Assembly (NCBI RefSeq): GCF_027942865.1
Contig: NC_134507.1
Location: 37,916,797-37,980,796, forward strand
DNA length: 64,000 bases
From: Odontesthes bonariensis
Lineage: Eukaryota; Chordata; Actinopteri; Atheriniformes; Atherinopsidae
Direction: 5' to 3'
Position numbers and translations under genes: made by a program. Below the pieces are notes generated by a model. That model did no database searches, had not been told where the DNA came from, and worked only from the letters and a program-made list of their open reading frames with translations. Shown here piece after piece: positions 43,803-56,036 of this stretch (positions within the stretch are counted from its first letter, which is position 1; every line of letters begins with the position of its first letter).

Positions 43803-43989
43803 AGTGCACCGTTCCCGGCGGCACTGCAGTACCGGGTCGATGCGTGGAGTGAGCGGAGCAAGCCCCTTTTTCAACCCCTGTGCCTAAAAATCCATTTAAT
43901 ATGTAGTCCTCATATAGAGGACGTATCAGATATTAAACTGATAAGAACAGATACTACACTTGATCTTAGCCAAAAGGCCGAGAAGCGAT
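43803..43989 (-). ncRNA. U2 snRNA, unit C
   Basis: Consensus body; last unit with the T7 promoter variant. Confidence 0.94.
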
Positions 43990-44288
43990 AACCCTCCACT
44001 GTTTCACGTCCGAGAGCCCTTCCTGGCACAATGCGCACTTGTGGCGGTGCTCTTTTTTTGCCTACAAAGCGTCACTTTGCACCTCCGCCCACCCGCTGCA
44101 GTGAGCACTCTTCAGCCGTTTCAGATGGTACAACTTTGCACTCCCGCCCGCTCCACTGAGCACCGTTCAAACAACAACAATTTAGCGCTCCAGGCTTTGA
44201 ACATGGGCACGGTCTCAAGAAATAAGGTGACTCTACTCCGAGAAGTCACTTGGCACAGCAAGAAGATTTCCTTTGCACAGACAGAATG

Positions 44289-44413
44289 GGCTTCACCCGC
44301 AAAGGTAAAGCCTTCCAAAAATAGAAACAACTCATTAATGCTGCTCTCCACGGAAGTCTTTAGTAAAAGGCGAAAGACTTGTACGTTATGAAGAGAAACC
44401 AGAGTACGAGTAT
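44289..44413 (-). ncRNA. U5 snRNA, unit D
   Basis: Consensus body. Upstream flank has GCGAGCGTC and AGATCACC variants; the CACCG core is kept. Confidence 0.93.
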
Positions 44414-44711
44414 TTGACACTGCGGGAGCAGTGCATCAGGCTAGTTGGCATAGCCACCTTCCCCACGGTGATCTTTGCTTGGTTGAGACGCTCGCTCCTC
44501 GGCCGACCAGGTAGGAACAATCGGGCCCTATTCAATGGCTGCTTTGTCTTTTACTCTGTGCAAAAGACTAGGGGTCTTGAGGCTTTGTTCTGACCGCTCA
44601 TTGGGTGTAGAGGTTTTTTTCAAGCAATTCTCCCAGTCGGCCCAATCCCAGAGCCATCTCAAAGTGGAGTTCACTTTCACTCTCTTTTCGCAGACTAAAA
44701 GCCAGAGTTTT

Positions 44712-44789
44712 ATCTCAGAAGCTAAGCAGAGTCGGGCCTGGTTAGTACTTGGATGGGGAGACCGCCTGGGAATACCAGGTGCTGTAAGC
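44712..44789 (+). pseudogene. 5'-truncated 5S rRNA, unit D
   Basis: Consensus fragment. Confidence 0.85.
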
Positions 44790-45022
44790 CTTTTGGCTTC
44801 TCCAGGCGCATGCAGTTTGACTGCGTCAAATGCAAAGGCAGTCCCTGTTTGACTTTTTGGAACTGCTCCTTTGTCAGGACAAAGTTAAATGTATGAGGAT
44901 CAAAGGCAACCATGACCTGGGACATCTCAGCAGATCCAGGATCAGCAAGATGGATCACAGGGTGATCAACAGATGTTTCAACAAAAGACATGCAGAGAGA
45001 AGAGAAGACAAGAGAGAAAAGT

Positions 45023-45140
45023 GCTTACAGCACCTGGTATTCCCAAGCGGTCTCCCATCCAAGTACTAACCAGGCCCGACCCTGCTTGGCTTCCGAGTTC
45101 GGACGAGATCGGGCGTGTTCAGGGCGGTGTGGCCGTAAGC
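45023..45140 (-). rRNA. 5S rRNA, unit D
   Basis: Consensus body, but the terminator is GCACTTTTC (T4) in place of T5. Confidence 0.93.
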
Positions 45141-45508
45141 CACAGTCCCCGTGACAAATATGTGTTACATAGGTGCTGGAACCATACGTTGCCCCTATTT
45201 TACCAGAGAGTTGGCTTGAGAGGCTGATGTTGAGCCTGCACGTCGACTTCCCTGATGTGATTGTTCTCTGCAGCTGAAAATGGGACTCTCAGATAACTTA
45301 GTGTGTGTCTGTCAAGCTCCTCTGTTCTCTGTGTGTAGTTTGGTGTTCATGGTCATACAGAGAAACCAGGGAAGCTCAATCCCACGACGTGCTCATAAAC
45401 TGCGTCTTTTCTAAAGATTATAGTTCCATTTTAGAAGTCAGAATACAATGGCTCCCTGAAACTACCACCATGTACCGCTGGTTTTGTTATTTCACAAGAG
45501 TTGGGAAG

Positions 45509-45695
45509 AGTGCACCGTTCCCGGCGGCACTGCAGTACCGGGTCGATGCGTGGAGTGAACGGAGCAAGCCCCTTTTTCAACCCCTGTGCCTAAAAATCCA
45601 TTTAATATGTAGTCCTCATATAGAGGACGTATCAGATATTAAACTGATAAGAACAGATACTACACTTGATCTTAGCCAAAAGGCCGAGAAGCGAT
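45509..45695 (-). ncRNA. U2 snRNA, unit D
   Basis: Consensus body with the GTTCACTCC allele; first unit with the TTTTGTT promoter variant. Confidence 0.94.
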
Positions 45696-46422
45696 AACCC
45701 TCCACTGTTTCACGTCCGAGAGCCCTTCCTGGCACAATGCGCACTTGTGGCGGTGCTCTTTTGTTGCCTACAAAGCGTCACTTTGCACCTCCGCCCACCC
45801 GCTGCAGTGAGCACTCTTCAGCCGTTTCAGATGGTACAACTTTGCACTCCCGCCCGCTCCACTGAGCACCGTTCAAACAACAACAATTTAGCGCTCCAGG
45901 CTTTGAACATGGGCACGGTCTCAAGAAATAAGGTGACTCTACTCCGAGAAGTCACTTGGCACAGCAAGAAGATTTCCTTTGCACAGACAGAATGCACTGC
46001 ATGAAAAGAGGGATTTGTGGATGTATGTGGCCCCTTACATGTCCGCATACGTTAAGCCCCTGCATTTGCGGTGGTAAAAGTGAAAACTTGGCCCAAATTG
46101 TCGCAAATTGACCTGGCAACTGCTCCCCCATGCCCCCCTCCCCTCCCCTACTTAGGAGAGCCTTTAATATGTAAATGCCAGTGATCAGGTCAGGAGCTGC
46201 CACAGTCATTTTCAAGTGGGGTGGGGTGAGGTGAGGTGGGGGGTGGGCAGGCCTGTTTCTACACGTTCACTATCACCTCCAACTCCAGCCAAGTTTGTTG
46301 CTGTGTTGTCTTGAAAAAGAAGAGGTGCACGCTGTCTGCTGGTGACAGGTGATGCATATCTGTTTTTTTTTTCTCCCAAACACCTCTTTTGTAACCGCTT
46401 TTTGTGGGCAAAATTCAAGGAT

Positions 46423-46545
46423 TCAAGGTTTCAAAGGTTTATTGTCATGTGTGCAGTTAGAAACGTGTTTCCCTGAACAATGAAATTATTTTCTTTGTTG
46501 CCCGCACTGGATGTCCAAATGTATAATAATAAAGATAAGATAAAG
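46423..46545. repeat. Interspersed repeat fragment, unclassified
   Basis: AAGGTTTATTGTCATGTGTG and the following bases resemble a family of dispersed fish repeats I have seen but cannot name. No coding potential. Confidence 0.35.
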
Positions 46546-47019
46546 ATAAAATAAGCATGCAACAGCAATATTCTAAAAGGTTTCTTAAATAAAATAGAAA
46601 TATAGAAATAAAAATATAGAAATCTGGCCTGTATACATAATGTGCAGTAGTGCGCTCAGTGTTTTATTGTGTATGGCTTAATTCGGTGTCACAATGGTCA
46701 CAATATCGCCGAGGTCTTTTCTTTGTCCTTGCAGAGTCCATTTTTGTGTCAAAACAGTGCAAATTGCCAGCTGTGGTCAGACAACATTAAATAGCAAAAG
46801 GACGGGAGGTTGTCTCGCGAGTATTCCGTGTAATGACGTATACGCATATGATTGGTGGAGCTTAACGGCTCGCATAAGCTCTCGTTCAATCACGTATGAG
46901 AAACATTGTGTCGTGCAGTGTAAACAAAAAGTTTAAGGAGCAGATCTGGCGGCAGAAAGACAGACAGAAAGGCAGACAGAGTCCCGTACTGTGAAAACTG
47001 CCCTGGTTTGTGCAATACA

Positions 47020-48310
47020 ATGGCTGGAAGACGACTAGCTTTCAACTCCCCAGCAACTCTCTGCGGGTCTACAGGTTTGTGTGTTTTTTTCTACTTGCAC
47101 ATGACCATTTGATTGTTTAATTTTAGTCTTGTTGACACTGTACAGCACTTGGGACAGTTCTCGCTGATTTTAAATGTGCTGTATATTAAACTTACTTACT
47201 CACTTGCTTACAGGCAGATAAAATGAAAGTCTTGTTGAATGCTATGACCGGGATGTCTCGTATGGTGGCCAGCACTGTGGATATGGTCGTGGAGAGGGTG
47301 CTGGGGGGAATCGACCAGAGATTCGCTAGGTTGGAGGTAAGATGGCCGTCGAGAACGGACTGAAGTTACATTCCAGAGAAGTTGAAGAGCGCAAGAGAAG
47401 GCGGATACAGAATCCGAAAATCGCGGTAAGAGTAGGTTATTGACTGTGGCTTTAGGCTAAACTCAACTTAATTGTGTCCATCACGTGAAAACCAGTGTGA
47501 GTTGCTTTATTTAAAAAAATGAATTTCGTGTTTTCAATTTATAGGAAGCAGTTCGCCGCCTGCATAACTCACCGTGGCATTATAATCCAGGTCAAGGGTA
47601 AGAATAAGTGAATGTTCTCCCAATATCTAGTTGAGTTGGACCCGATGTTACGTTAATGCAGTTTTTTTTATTAACCATAGGCCTTTTGTTTTTACAGGCT
47701 ACTGTCACCTCACAATATGGATGTAACGAGTCGCTTGAAGGAGGCGGTGTCAAACAGTCCGAACTTCAGAGAGGCAGACGGGGACACTATCGAGGGTGAG
47801 CGGCGCTGGCTTTTACCACGGCTGGCACTGACACTTTTAAGCACTGGTCATTTTATTCATTCCTCTTGTTTGTTTTTTTCAGCTGCGTGACGGACCTGTG
47901 TGCTGTGCTACAGGCGCGTCTTGAAGCCAACCCGAAATACTCACAGTCTCACCACAGAAGAGTGAAAGAGAGTAAGAACATATACGCTGTCAATATGACT
48001 TTTGTTACTTTATAGACAAGTTGTCAATATGCTGTGCATGGATTATTTATTGGTTATTCCAACAGCTCCCAGAAGCCAGCTTCTGATCCAGGATGAGGAC
48101 GTCTGACAACTCCCGCAGACCCTGCAGGGACCGGAGTGATGCGAAGAATGCGGATTCCAAACGGCGGCGTTTAGGCTTATTGTGTATATTGTAGGCTACA
48201 GCAGTGTGTGTATATAGTTTTCAATTCTTTATTATCAACATGGTTCTTATTACAATGTAAGCTATGTACATTGTGTGGTGTGGCAATAAAAGCGCTTTAA
48301 AAAAAAAAAA
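47020..48310 (+). other. Spliced-gene-like region inside the TIR transposon
   Basis: A series of short open segments with matching splice signals: 47020-47074 (MAGRRLAFNSPATLCGST), 47218-47336 (MKVLLNAMTGMSRMVASTVD and on), 47342-47425 (MAVENGLKLHSREVEERKRR and on), 47545-47597 (EAVRRLHNSPWHYNPGQG), 47698-47795, 47883-47971 and 48066-48107 (stop TGA). Junctions 47425/47545, 47597/47698 and 47971/48066 keep phase; 47795/47883 does not, giving an early stop. AATAAA at 48284 is followed by an A-run. No family recognised; it could be a captured host gene or an accessory protein of the transposon. Confidence 0.4.
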
Positions 48311-48595
48311 GTTTCCTTTTTCATTCTCAATAGAATCACGTCATTCATGCCTGCATTAGCCTAGTCATAGTGCAGCTTATAAGAATGACGTGAATATATG
48401 AAGTACACAAACATCCCAGGAATATTAGTAATCATAATCACAATTATTAATCATAATTACTGAATGATATGCCCATATAAAGTATGCATATATTAACCTT
48501 ATTGGCCAATGGGCGGACAGCTTTACAGGAGCTTTTTTATGTAATCACGTGCCTTTTTCGTCCAATACCAGTGAGGCCAGTGAGAGGTCCAGGCA

Positions 48596-48646
48596 CTCTC
48601 ACAGCGGGGTGCTAATCGCTGGGCCATTAGCACCCCGCTGTGAGAG
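48596..48646. repeat. Perfect 21-bp stem hairpin near the transposon's right end
   Basis: Two perfect 21-bp arms (left arm begins CTCTCACAGCGGGGTGCTAA) around a 9-nt loop CGCTGGGCC; 150 bp inside the right TIR. Confidence 0.9.
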
Positions 48647-48803
48647 CCCGCCGCGAGTCGGGTTCGTTTCTGACGATTTTCGGGCTCAACAAACTTAAAG
48701 TTTGTCTGCCTGCAAGCGCCCAGGTGCGTCCGAAAATTAGGCAAATTCGCGGAAGTTCACTGCCGTCCACAGTGACACAAATCCCTCTTTTCGTGCAGTG
48801 ATG

Positions 48804-48928
48804 GGCTTCACCCGCAAAGGTAAAGCCTTCCAAAAATAGAAACAACTCATTAATGCTGCTCTCCACGGAAGTCTTTAGTAAAAGGCGAAAGACTTGTACG
48901 TTATGAAGAGAAACCAGAGTACGAGTAT
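48804..48928 (-). ncRNA. U5 snRNA, unit E
   Basis: Consensus body and promoter. Its 3' flank from the third base on is the TIR transposon, so the normal downstream 3'-box region is displaced by 2.8 kb. Confidence 0.9.
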
Positions 48929-49227
48929 TTGACACTGCGGGAGCAGTGCATCAGGCTAGTTGGCATAGCCACCTTCCCCACGGTGAGCTTTGCTTGGTTG
49001 AGACGCTGGCTCCTCGGCCGACCAGGTAGGAACAATCGGGCCCTATTCAATGGCTGCTTTGTCTTTTACTCTCTGCAAAAGACTAGGGGTCTTGAGGCTT
49101 TGTTCTGACCGCTCATTGGGTGTAGAGCTTTTTTTCAAGCAATTCTCCCAGTCGGCCCAATCCCAGAGCCATCTCAAAGTGGAGTTCACTTTCACTCTCT
49201 TTTCGCAGACTAAAAAGCCAGAGTTTT

Positions 49228-49305
49228 ATCTCAGAAGCTAAGCAGAGTCGGGCCTGGTTAGTACTTGGATGGGGAGACCGCCTGGGAATACCAGGTGCTG
49301 TAAGC
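49228..49305 (+). pseudogene. 5'-truncated 5S rRNA, unit E
   Basis: Consensus fragment; one extra A in the flank before it. Confidence 0.85.
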
Positions 49306-49538
49306 CTTTTGGCTTCTCCAGGCGCATGCAGTTTGACTGCGTCAAATGCAAAGGCAGTCCCTGTTTGACTTTTTGGAACTGCTCCTTTGTCAGGACAAAG
49401 TTAAATGTATGAGGATCAAAGGCAACCATGACCTGGGACACCTTAGCAGATCCAGGATCAGCAAGATGGATCACAGGGTGATCAACAGATGTTTCAACAA
49501 AAGACATGCAGAGAGAAGAGAAGACAAGAGAGAAAAAT

Positions 49539-49656
49539 GCTTACAGCACCTGGTATTCCCAAGCGGTCTCCCATCCAAGTACTAACCAGGCCCGACCCTG
49601 CTTGGCTTCCGAGTTCGGACGAGATCGGGCGTGTTCAGGGCGGTGTGGCCGTAAGC
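49539..49656 (-). rRNA. 5S rRNA, unit E
   Basis: Consensus body and T5. Confidence 0.95.
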
Positions 49657-50024
49657 CACAGTCCCCGTGACAAATATGTGTTACATAGGTGCTGGAACCA
49701 TACGTTGCCCCTATTTTACCAGAGAGTTGGCTTGAGAGGCTGATGTTGAGCCTGCACGTCGACTTCCCTGATGTGATTGTTCTCTGCAGCTGAAAATGGG
49801 ACTCTCAGATAACTTAGTGTGTGTCTGTCAAGCTCCTCTGTTCTCTGTGTGTAGTTTGGTGTTCATGGTCATACAGAGAAACCAGGGAAGCTCAATCCCA
49901 CGACGTGCTCATAAACTGCGTCTTTTCTAAAGATTATAGTTCCATTTTAGAAGTCAGAATACAATGGCTCCCTGAAACTACCACCATGTACCGCTGGTTT
50001 TGTTATTTCACAAGAGTTGGGAAG

Positions 50025-50211
50025 AGTGCACCGTTCCCGGCGGCACTGCAGTACAGGGTCGATGCGTGGAGTGAACGGAGCAAGCCCCTTTTTCAACCCC
50101 TGTGCCTAAAAATCCATTTAATATGTAGTCCTCATATAGAGGACATATCAGATATTAAACTGATAAGAACAGATACTACACTTGATCTTAGCCAAAAGGC
50201 CGAGAAGCGAT
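50025..50211 (-). ncRNA. U2 snRNA, unit E
   Basis: Two differences from consensus (GACCCTGTACTG in stem IV and the ATATCAG allele shared with unit A). Confidence 0.93.
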
Positions 50212-50510
50212 AACCCTCCACTGTTTCACGTCCGAGAGCCCTTCCTGGCACAATGCGCACTTGTGGCGGTGCTCTTTTGTTGCCTACAAAGCGTCACTTT
50301 GCACCTCCGCCCACCCGCTGCAGTGAGCACTCTTCAGCCGTTTCAGATGGTACAACTTTACACTCCCGCCCGCTCCACTGAGCACCGTTCAAACAACAAC
50401 AATTTAGCGCTCCAGGCTTTGAACATGGGCACGGTCTCAAGAAATAAGGTGACTCTACTCCGAGAAGTCACTTGGCACAGCAAGAAGATTTCCTTTGCAC
50501 AGACAGAATG

Positions 50511-50635
50511 GGCTTCACCCGCAAAGGTAAAGCCTTCCAAAAATAGAAACAACTCATTAATGCTGCTCTCCACGGAAGTCTTTAGTAAAAGGCGAAAGAC
50601 TTGTACGTTATGAAGAGAAACCAGAGTACGAGTAT
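50511..50635 (-). ncRNA. U5 snRNA, unit F
   Basis: Consensus. Confidence 0.93.
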
Positions 50636-50933
50636 TTGACACTGCGGGAGCAGTGCATCAGGCTAGTTGGCATAGCCACCTTCCCCACGGTGAGCTTTGC
50701 TTGGTTGAGACGCTGGCTCCTCGGCCGACCAGGTAGGAACAATCGGGCCCTATTCAATGGCTGCTTTGTCTTTTACTCTGTGCAAAAGACTAGGGGTCTT
50801 GAGGCTTTGTTCTGACCGCTCATTGGGTGTAGAGGTTTTTTTCAAGCAATTCTCCCAGTCGGCCCAATCCCAGAGCCATCTCAAAGTGGAGTTCACTTTC
50901 ACTCTCTTTTCGCAGACTAAAAGCCAGAGTTTT

Positions 50934-51011
50934 ATCTCAGAAGCTAAGCAGAGTCGGGCCTGGTTAGTACTTGGATGGGGAGACCGCCTGGGAATACCAG
51001 GTGCTGTAAGC
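50934..51011 (+). pseudogene. 5'-truncated 5S rRNA, unit F
   Basis: Consensus fragment. Confidence 0.85.
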
Positions 51012-51234
51012 CTTTTGGCTTCTCCAGGCGCATGCAGTTTGACTGCGTCAAATGCAAAGGCAGTCCCTGTTTGACTTTTTGGAACTGCTCCTTTGTCAGG
51101 ACAAAGTTAAATGTATGAGGATCAAAGGCAACCATGACCTGGGACACCTTAGCAGATCCAGGATCAGCAAGATGGATCACAGGGTGATCAACAGATGTTT
51201 CAACAAAAGACATGCAGAGAGAAGAGAGAAAAAT

Positions 51235-51352
51235 GCTTACAGCACCTGGTATTCCCAAGCGGTCTCCCATCCAAGTACTAACCAGGCCCGACCCTGCTTG
51301 GCTTCCGAGTTCGGACGAGATCGGGCGTGTTCAGGGCGGTGTGGCCGTAAGC
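51235..51352 (-). rRNA. 5S rRNA, unit F
   Basis: Consensus. The AGAAG repeat beside it is at its shortest, giving the 1696-bp unit. Confidence 0.95.
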
Positions 51353-51720
51353 CACAGTCCCCGTGACAAATATGTGTTACATAGGTGCTGGAACCATACG
51401 TTGCCCCTATTTTACCAGAGAGTTGGCTTGAGAGGCTGATGTTGAGCCTGCACGTCGACTTCCCTGATGTGATTGTTCTCTGCAGCTGAAAATGGGACTC
51501 TCAGATAACTTAGTGTGTGTCTGTCAAGCTCCTCTGTTCTCTGTGTGTAGTTTGGTGTTCATGGTCATACAGAGAAACCAGGGAAGCTCAATCCCACGAC
51601 GTGCTCATAAACTGCGTCTTTTCTAAAGATTATAGTTCCATTTTAGAAGTCAGAATACAATGGCTCCCTGAAACTACCACCATGTACCGCTGGTTTTGTT
51701 ATTTCACAAGAGTTGGGAAG

Positions 51721-51907
51721 AGTGCACCGTTCCCGGCGGCACTGCAGTACCGGGTCGATGCGTGGAGTGAACGGAGCAAGCCCCTTTTTCAACCCCTGTG
51801 CCTAAAAATCCATTTAATATGTAGTCCTCATATAGAGGACGTATCAGATATTAAACTGATAAGAACAGATACTACACTTGATCTTAGCCAAAAGGACGAG
51901 AAGCGAT
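51721..51907 (-). ncRNA. U2 snRNA, unit F
   Basis: One change in 5' stem I (CTCGTCC for CTCGGCC), which weakens that stem. Confidence 0.92.
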
Positions 51908-52206
51908 AACCCTCCACTGTTTCACGTCCGAGAGCCCTTCCTGGCACAATGCGCACTTGTGGCGGTGCTCTTTTGTTGCCTACAAAGCGTCACTTTGCAC
52001 CTCCGCCCACCCGCTGCAGTGAGCACTCTTCAGCCGTTTCAGATGGTACAACTTTGCACTCCCGCCCGCTCCACTGAGCACCGTTCAAACAACAACAATT
52101 TAGCGCTCCAGGCTTTGAACATGGGCACGGTCTCAAGAAATAAGGTGACTCTACTCCGAGAAGTCACTTGGCACAGCAAGAAGATTTCCTTTGCACAGAC
52201 AGAATG

Positions 52207-52331
52207 GGCTTCACCCGCAAAGGTAAAGCCTTCCAAAAATAGAAACAACTCATTAATGCTGCTCTCCACGGAAGTCTTTAGTAAAAGGCGAAAGACTTGT
52301 ACGTTATGAAGAGAAACCAGAGTACGAGTAT
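52207..52331 (-). ncRNA. U5 snRNA, unit G
   Basis: Consensus. Confidence 0.93.
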
Positions 52332-52629
52332 TTGACACTGCGGGAGCAGTGCATCAGGCTAGTTGGCATAGCCACCTTCCCCACGGTGAGCTTTGCTTGG
52401 TTGAGACGCTGGCTCCTCGGCCGACCAGGTAGGAACAATCGGGCCCTATTCAATGGCTGCTTTGTCTTTTACTCTGTGCAAAAGACTAGGGGTCTTGAGG
52501 CTTTGTTCTGACCGCTCATTGGGTGTAGAGGTTTTTTTCAAGCAATTCTCCCAGTCGGCCCAATCCCAGAGCCATCTCAAAGTGGAGTTCACTTTCACTC
52601 TCTTTTCGCAGACTAAAAGCCAGAGTTTT

Positions 52630-52707
52630 ATCTCAGAAGCTAAGCAGAGTCGGGCCTGGTTAGTACTTGGATGGGGAGACCGCCTGGGAATACCAGGTGC
52701 TGTAAGC
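52630..52707 (+). pseudogene. 5'-truncated 5S rRNA, unit G
   Basis: Consensus fragment. Confidence 0.85.
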
Positions 52708-52940
52708 CTTTTGGCTTCTCCAGGCGCATGCAGTTTGACTGCGTCAAATGCAAAGGCAGTCCCTGTTTGACTTTTTGGAACTGCTCCTTTGTCAGGACAA
52801 AGTTAAATGTATGAGGATCAAAGGCAACCATGACCTGGGACACCTTAGCAGATCCAGGATCAGCAAGATGGATCACAGGGTGATCAACAGATGTTTCAAC
52901 AAAAGACATGCAGAGAGAAGAGAAGAGAAGAGAGAAAAAT

Positions 52941-53058
52941 GCTTACAGCACCTGGTATTCCCAAGCGGTCTCCCATCCAAGTACTAACCAGGCCCGACCC
53001 TGCTTGGCTTCCGAGTTCGGACGAGATCGGGCGTGTTCAGGGCGGTGTGGCCGTAAGC
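52941..53058 (-). rRNA. 5S rRNA, unit G
   Basis: Consensus body; spacer variant GAGAAGAGAAGAG. Confidence 0.95.
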
Positions 53059-53426
53059 CACAGTCCCCGTGACAAATATGTGTTACATAGGTGCTGGAAC
53101 CATACGTTGCCCCTATTTTACCAGAGAGTTGGCTTGAGAGGCTGATGTTGAGCCTGCACGTCGACTTCCCTGATGTGATTGTTCTCTGCAGCTGAAAATG
53201 GGACTCTCAGATAACTTAGTGTGTGTCTGTCAAGCTCCTCTGTTCTCTGTGTGTAGTTTGGTGTTCATGGTCATACAGAGAAACCAGGGAAGCTCAATCC
53301 CACGACGTGCTCATAAACTGCGTCTTTTCTAAAGATTATAGTTCCATTTTAGAAGTCAGAATACAATGGCTCCCTGAAACTACCACCATGTACCGCTGGT
53401 TTTGTTATTTCACAAGAGTTGGGAAG

Positions 53427-53613
53427 AGTGCACCGTTCCCGGCGGCACTGCAGTACCGGGTCGATGCGTGGAGTGAACGGAGCAAGCCCCTTTTTCAACC
53501 CCTGTGCCTAAAAATCCATTTAATATGTAGTCCTCATATAGAGGACGTATCAGATATTAAACTGATAAGAACAGATACTACACTTGATCTTAGCCAAAAG
53601 GCCGAGAAGCGAT
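53427..53613 (-). ncRNA. U2 snRNA, unit G
   Basis: Consensus. Confidence 0.95.
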
Positions 53614-53912
53614 AACCCTCCACTGTTTCACGTCCGAGAGCCCTTCCTGGCACAATGCGCACTTGTGGCGGTGCTCTTTTGTTGCCTACAAAGCGTCACT
53701 TTGCACCTCCGCCCACCCGCTGCAGTGAGCACTCTTCAGCCGTTTCAGATGGTACAACTTTGCACTCCCGCCCGCTCCACTGAGCACCGTTCAAACAACA
53801 ACAATTTAGCGCTCCAGGCTTTGAACATGGGCACGGTCTCAAGAAATAAGGTGACTCTACTCCGAGAAGTCACTTGGCACAGCAAGAAGATTTCCTTTGC
53901 ACAGACAGAATG

Positions 53913-54037
53913 GGCTTCACCCGCAAAGGTAAAGCCTTCCAAAAATAGAAACAACTCATTAATGCTGCTCTCCACGGAAGTCTTTAGTAAAAGGCGAAAG
54001 ACTTGTACGTTATGAAGAGAAACCAGAGTACGAGTAT
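53913..54037 (-). ncRNA. U5 snRNA, unit H
   Basis: Consensus. Confidence 0.93.
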
Positions 54038-54335
54038 TTGACACTGCGGGAGCAGTGCATCAGGCTAGTTGGCATAGCCACCTTCCCCACGGTGAGCTTT
54101 GCTTGGTTGAGACGCTGGCTCCTCGGCCGACCAGGTAGGAACAATCGGGCCCTATTCAATGGCTGCTTTGTCTTTTACTCTGTGCAAAAGACTAGGGGTC
54201 TTGAGGCTTTGTTCTGACCGCTCATTGGGTGTAGAGGTTTTTTTCAAGCAATTCTCCCAGTCGGCCCAATCCCAGAGCCATCTCAAAGTGGAGTTCACTT
54301 TCACTCTCTTTTCGCAGACTAAAAGCCAGAGTTTT

Positions 54336-54413
54336 ATCTCAGAAGCTAAGCAGAGTCGGGCCTGGTTAGTACTTGGATGGGGAGACCGCCTGGGAATACC
54401 AGGTGCTGTAAGC
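54336..54413 (+). pseudogene. 5'-truncated 5S rRNA, unit H
   Basis: Consensus fragment. Confidence 0.85.
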
Positions 54414-54641
54414 CTTTTGGCTTCTCCAGGCGCATGCAGTTTGACTGCGTCAAATGCAAAGGCAGTCCCTGTTTGACTTTTTGGAACTGCTCCTTTGTCA
54501 GGACAAAGTTAAATGTATGAGGATCAAAGGCAACCATGACCTGGGACACCTTAGCAGATCCAGGATCAGCAAGATGGATCACAGGGTGATCAACAGATGT
54601 TTCAACAAAAGACATGCAGAGAGAAGAGAAGAGAGAAAAAT

Positions 54642-54759
54642 GCTTACAGCACCTGGTATTCCCAAGCGGTCTCCCATCCAAGTACTAACCAGGCCCGACC
54701 CTGCTTGGCTTCCGAGTTCGGACGAGATCGGGCGTGTTCAGGGCGGTGTGGCCGTAAGC
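54642..54759 (-). rRNA. 5S rRNA, unit H
   Basis: Consensus. Confidence 0.95.
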
Positions 54760-55127
54760 CACAGTCCCCGTGACAAATATGTGTTACATAGGTGCTGGAA
54801 CCATACGTTGCCCCTATTTTACCAGAGAGTTGGCTTGAGAGGCTGATGTTGAGCCTGCACGTCGACTTCCCTGATGTGATTGTTCTCTGCAGCTGAAAAT
54901 GGGACTCTCAGATAACTTAGTGTGTGTCTGTCAAGCTCCTCTGTTCTCTGTGTGTAGTTTGGTGTTCATGGTCATACAGAGAAACCAGGGAAGCTCAATC
55001 CCACGACGTGCTCATAAACTGCGTCTTTTCTAAAGATTATAGTTCCATTTTAGAAGTCAGAATACAATGGCTCCCTGAAACTACCACCATGTACCGCTGG
55101 TTTTGTTATTTCACAAGAGTTGGGAAG

Positions 55128-55314
55128 AGTGCACCGTTCCCGGCGGCACTGCAGTACCGGGTCGATGCGTGGAGTGAACGGAGCAAGCCCCTTTTTCAAC
55201 CCCTGTGCCTAAAAATCCATTTAATATGTAGTCCTCATATAGAGGACGTATCAGATATTAAACTGATAAGAACAGATACTACACTTGATCTTAGCCAAAA
55301 GGCCGAGAAGCGAT
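55128..55314 (-). ncRNA. U2 snRNA, unit H
   Basis: Consensus; the last uninterrupted U2 of the array. Confidence 0.95.
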
Positions 55315-55613
55315 AACCCTCCACTGTTTCACGTCCGAGAGCCCTTCCTGGCACAATGCGCACTTGTGGCGGTGCTCTTTTGTTGCCTACAAAGCGTCAC
55401 TTTGCACCTCCGCCCACCCGCTGCAGTGAGCACTCTTCAGCCGTTTCAGATGGTACAACTTTGCACTCCCGCCCGCTCCACTGAGCACCGTTCAAACAAC
55501 AACAATTTAGCGCTCCAGGCTTTGAACATGGGCACGGTCTCAAGAAATAAGGTGACTCTACTCCGAGAAGTCACTTGGCACAGCAAGAAGATTTCCTTTG
55601 CACAGACAGAATG

Positions 55614-55738
55614 GGCTTCACCCGCAAAGGTAAAGCCTTCCAAAAATAGAAACAACTCATTAATGCTGCTCTCCACGGAAGTCTTTAGTAAAAGGCGAAA
55701 GACTTGTACGTTATGAAGAGAAACCAGAGTACGAGGAT
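55614..55738 (-). ncRNA. U5 snRNA, unit I
   Basis: One change at the 5' end (ATCCTCGT for ATACTCGT). Confidence 0.92.
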
Positions 55739-56036
55739 TTGACACTGCGGGAGCAGTGCATCAGGCTAGTTGGCATAGCCACCTTCCCCACGGTGAGCTT
55801 TGCTTGGTTGAGACGCTGGCTCCTCGGCCGACCAGGTAGGAACAATCGGGCCCTATTCAATGGCTGCTTTGTCTTTTACTCTGTGCAAAAGACTAGGGGT
55901 CTTGAGGCTTTGTTCTGACCGCTCATTGGGTGTAGAGGTTTTTTTCAAGCAATTCTCCCAGTCGGCCCAATCCCAGAGCCATCTCAAAGTGGAGTTCACT
56001 TTCACTCTCTTTTCGCAGACTAAAAGCCAGAGTTTT

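Larger units (their letters stand above)
45995..48800. mobile_element. TIR DNA transposon with 3-bp target duplication (CACTA/EnSpm-like)
   Basis: Ends: CACTGCATGAAAAGAGGGAT at the left and, inverted, CACTGCACGAAAAGAGGGAT at the right (24 of 25 bp match overall). ATG flanks both sides (45992-45994 and 48801-48803). CACTG termini and a 3-bp duplication fit the CACTA/EnSpm group. Unit sequence is continuous across it, so the insertion is clean and recent, lying at the 3' edge of the U5 at 48804. Inside: an unclassified repeat fragment (46423-46545), a spliced-gene-like region (47020-48310) and a strong hairpin (48596-48646). No transposase is recognised. Confidence 0.75.
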
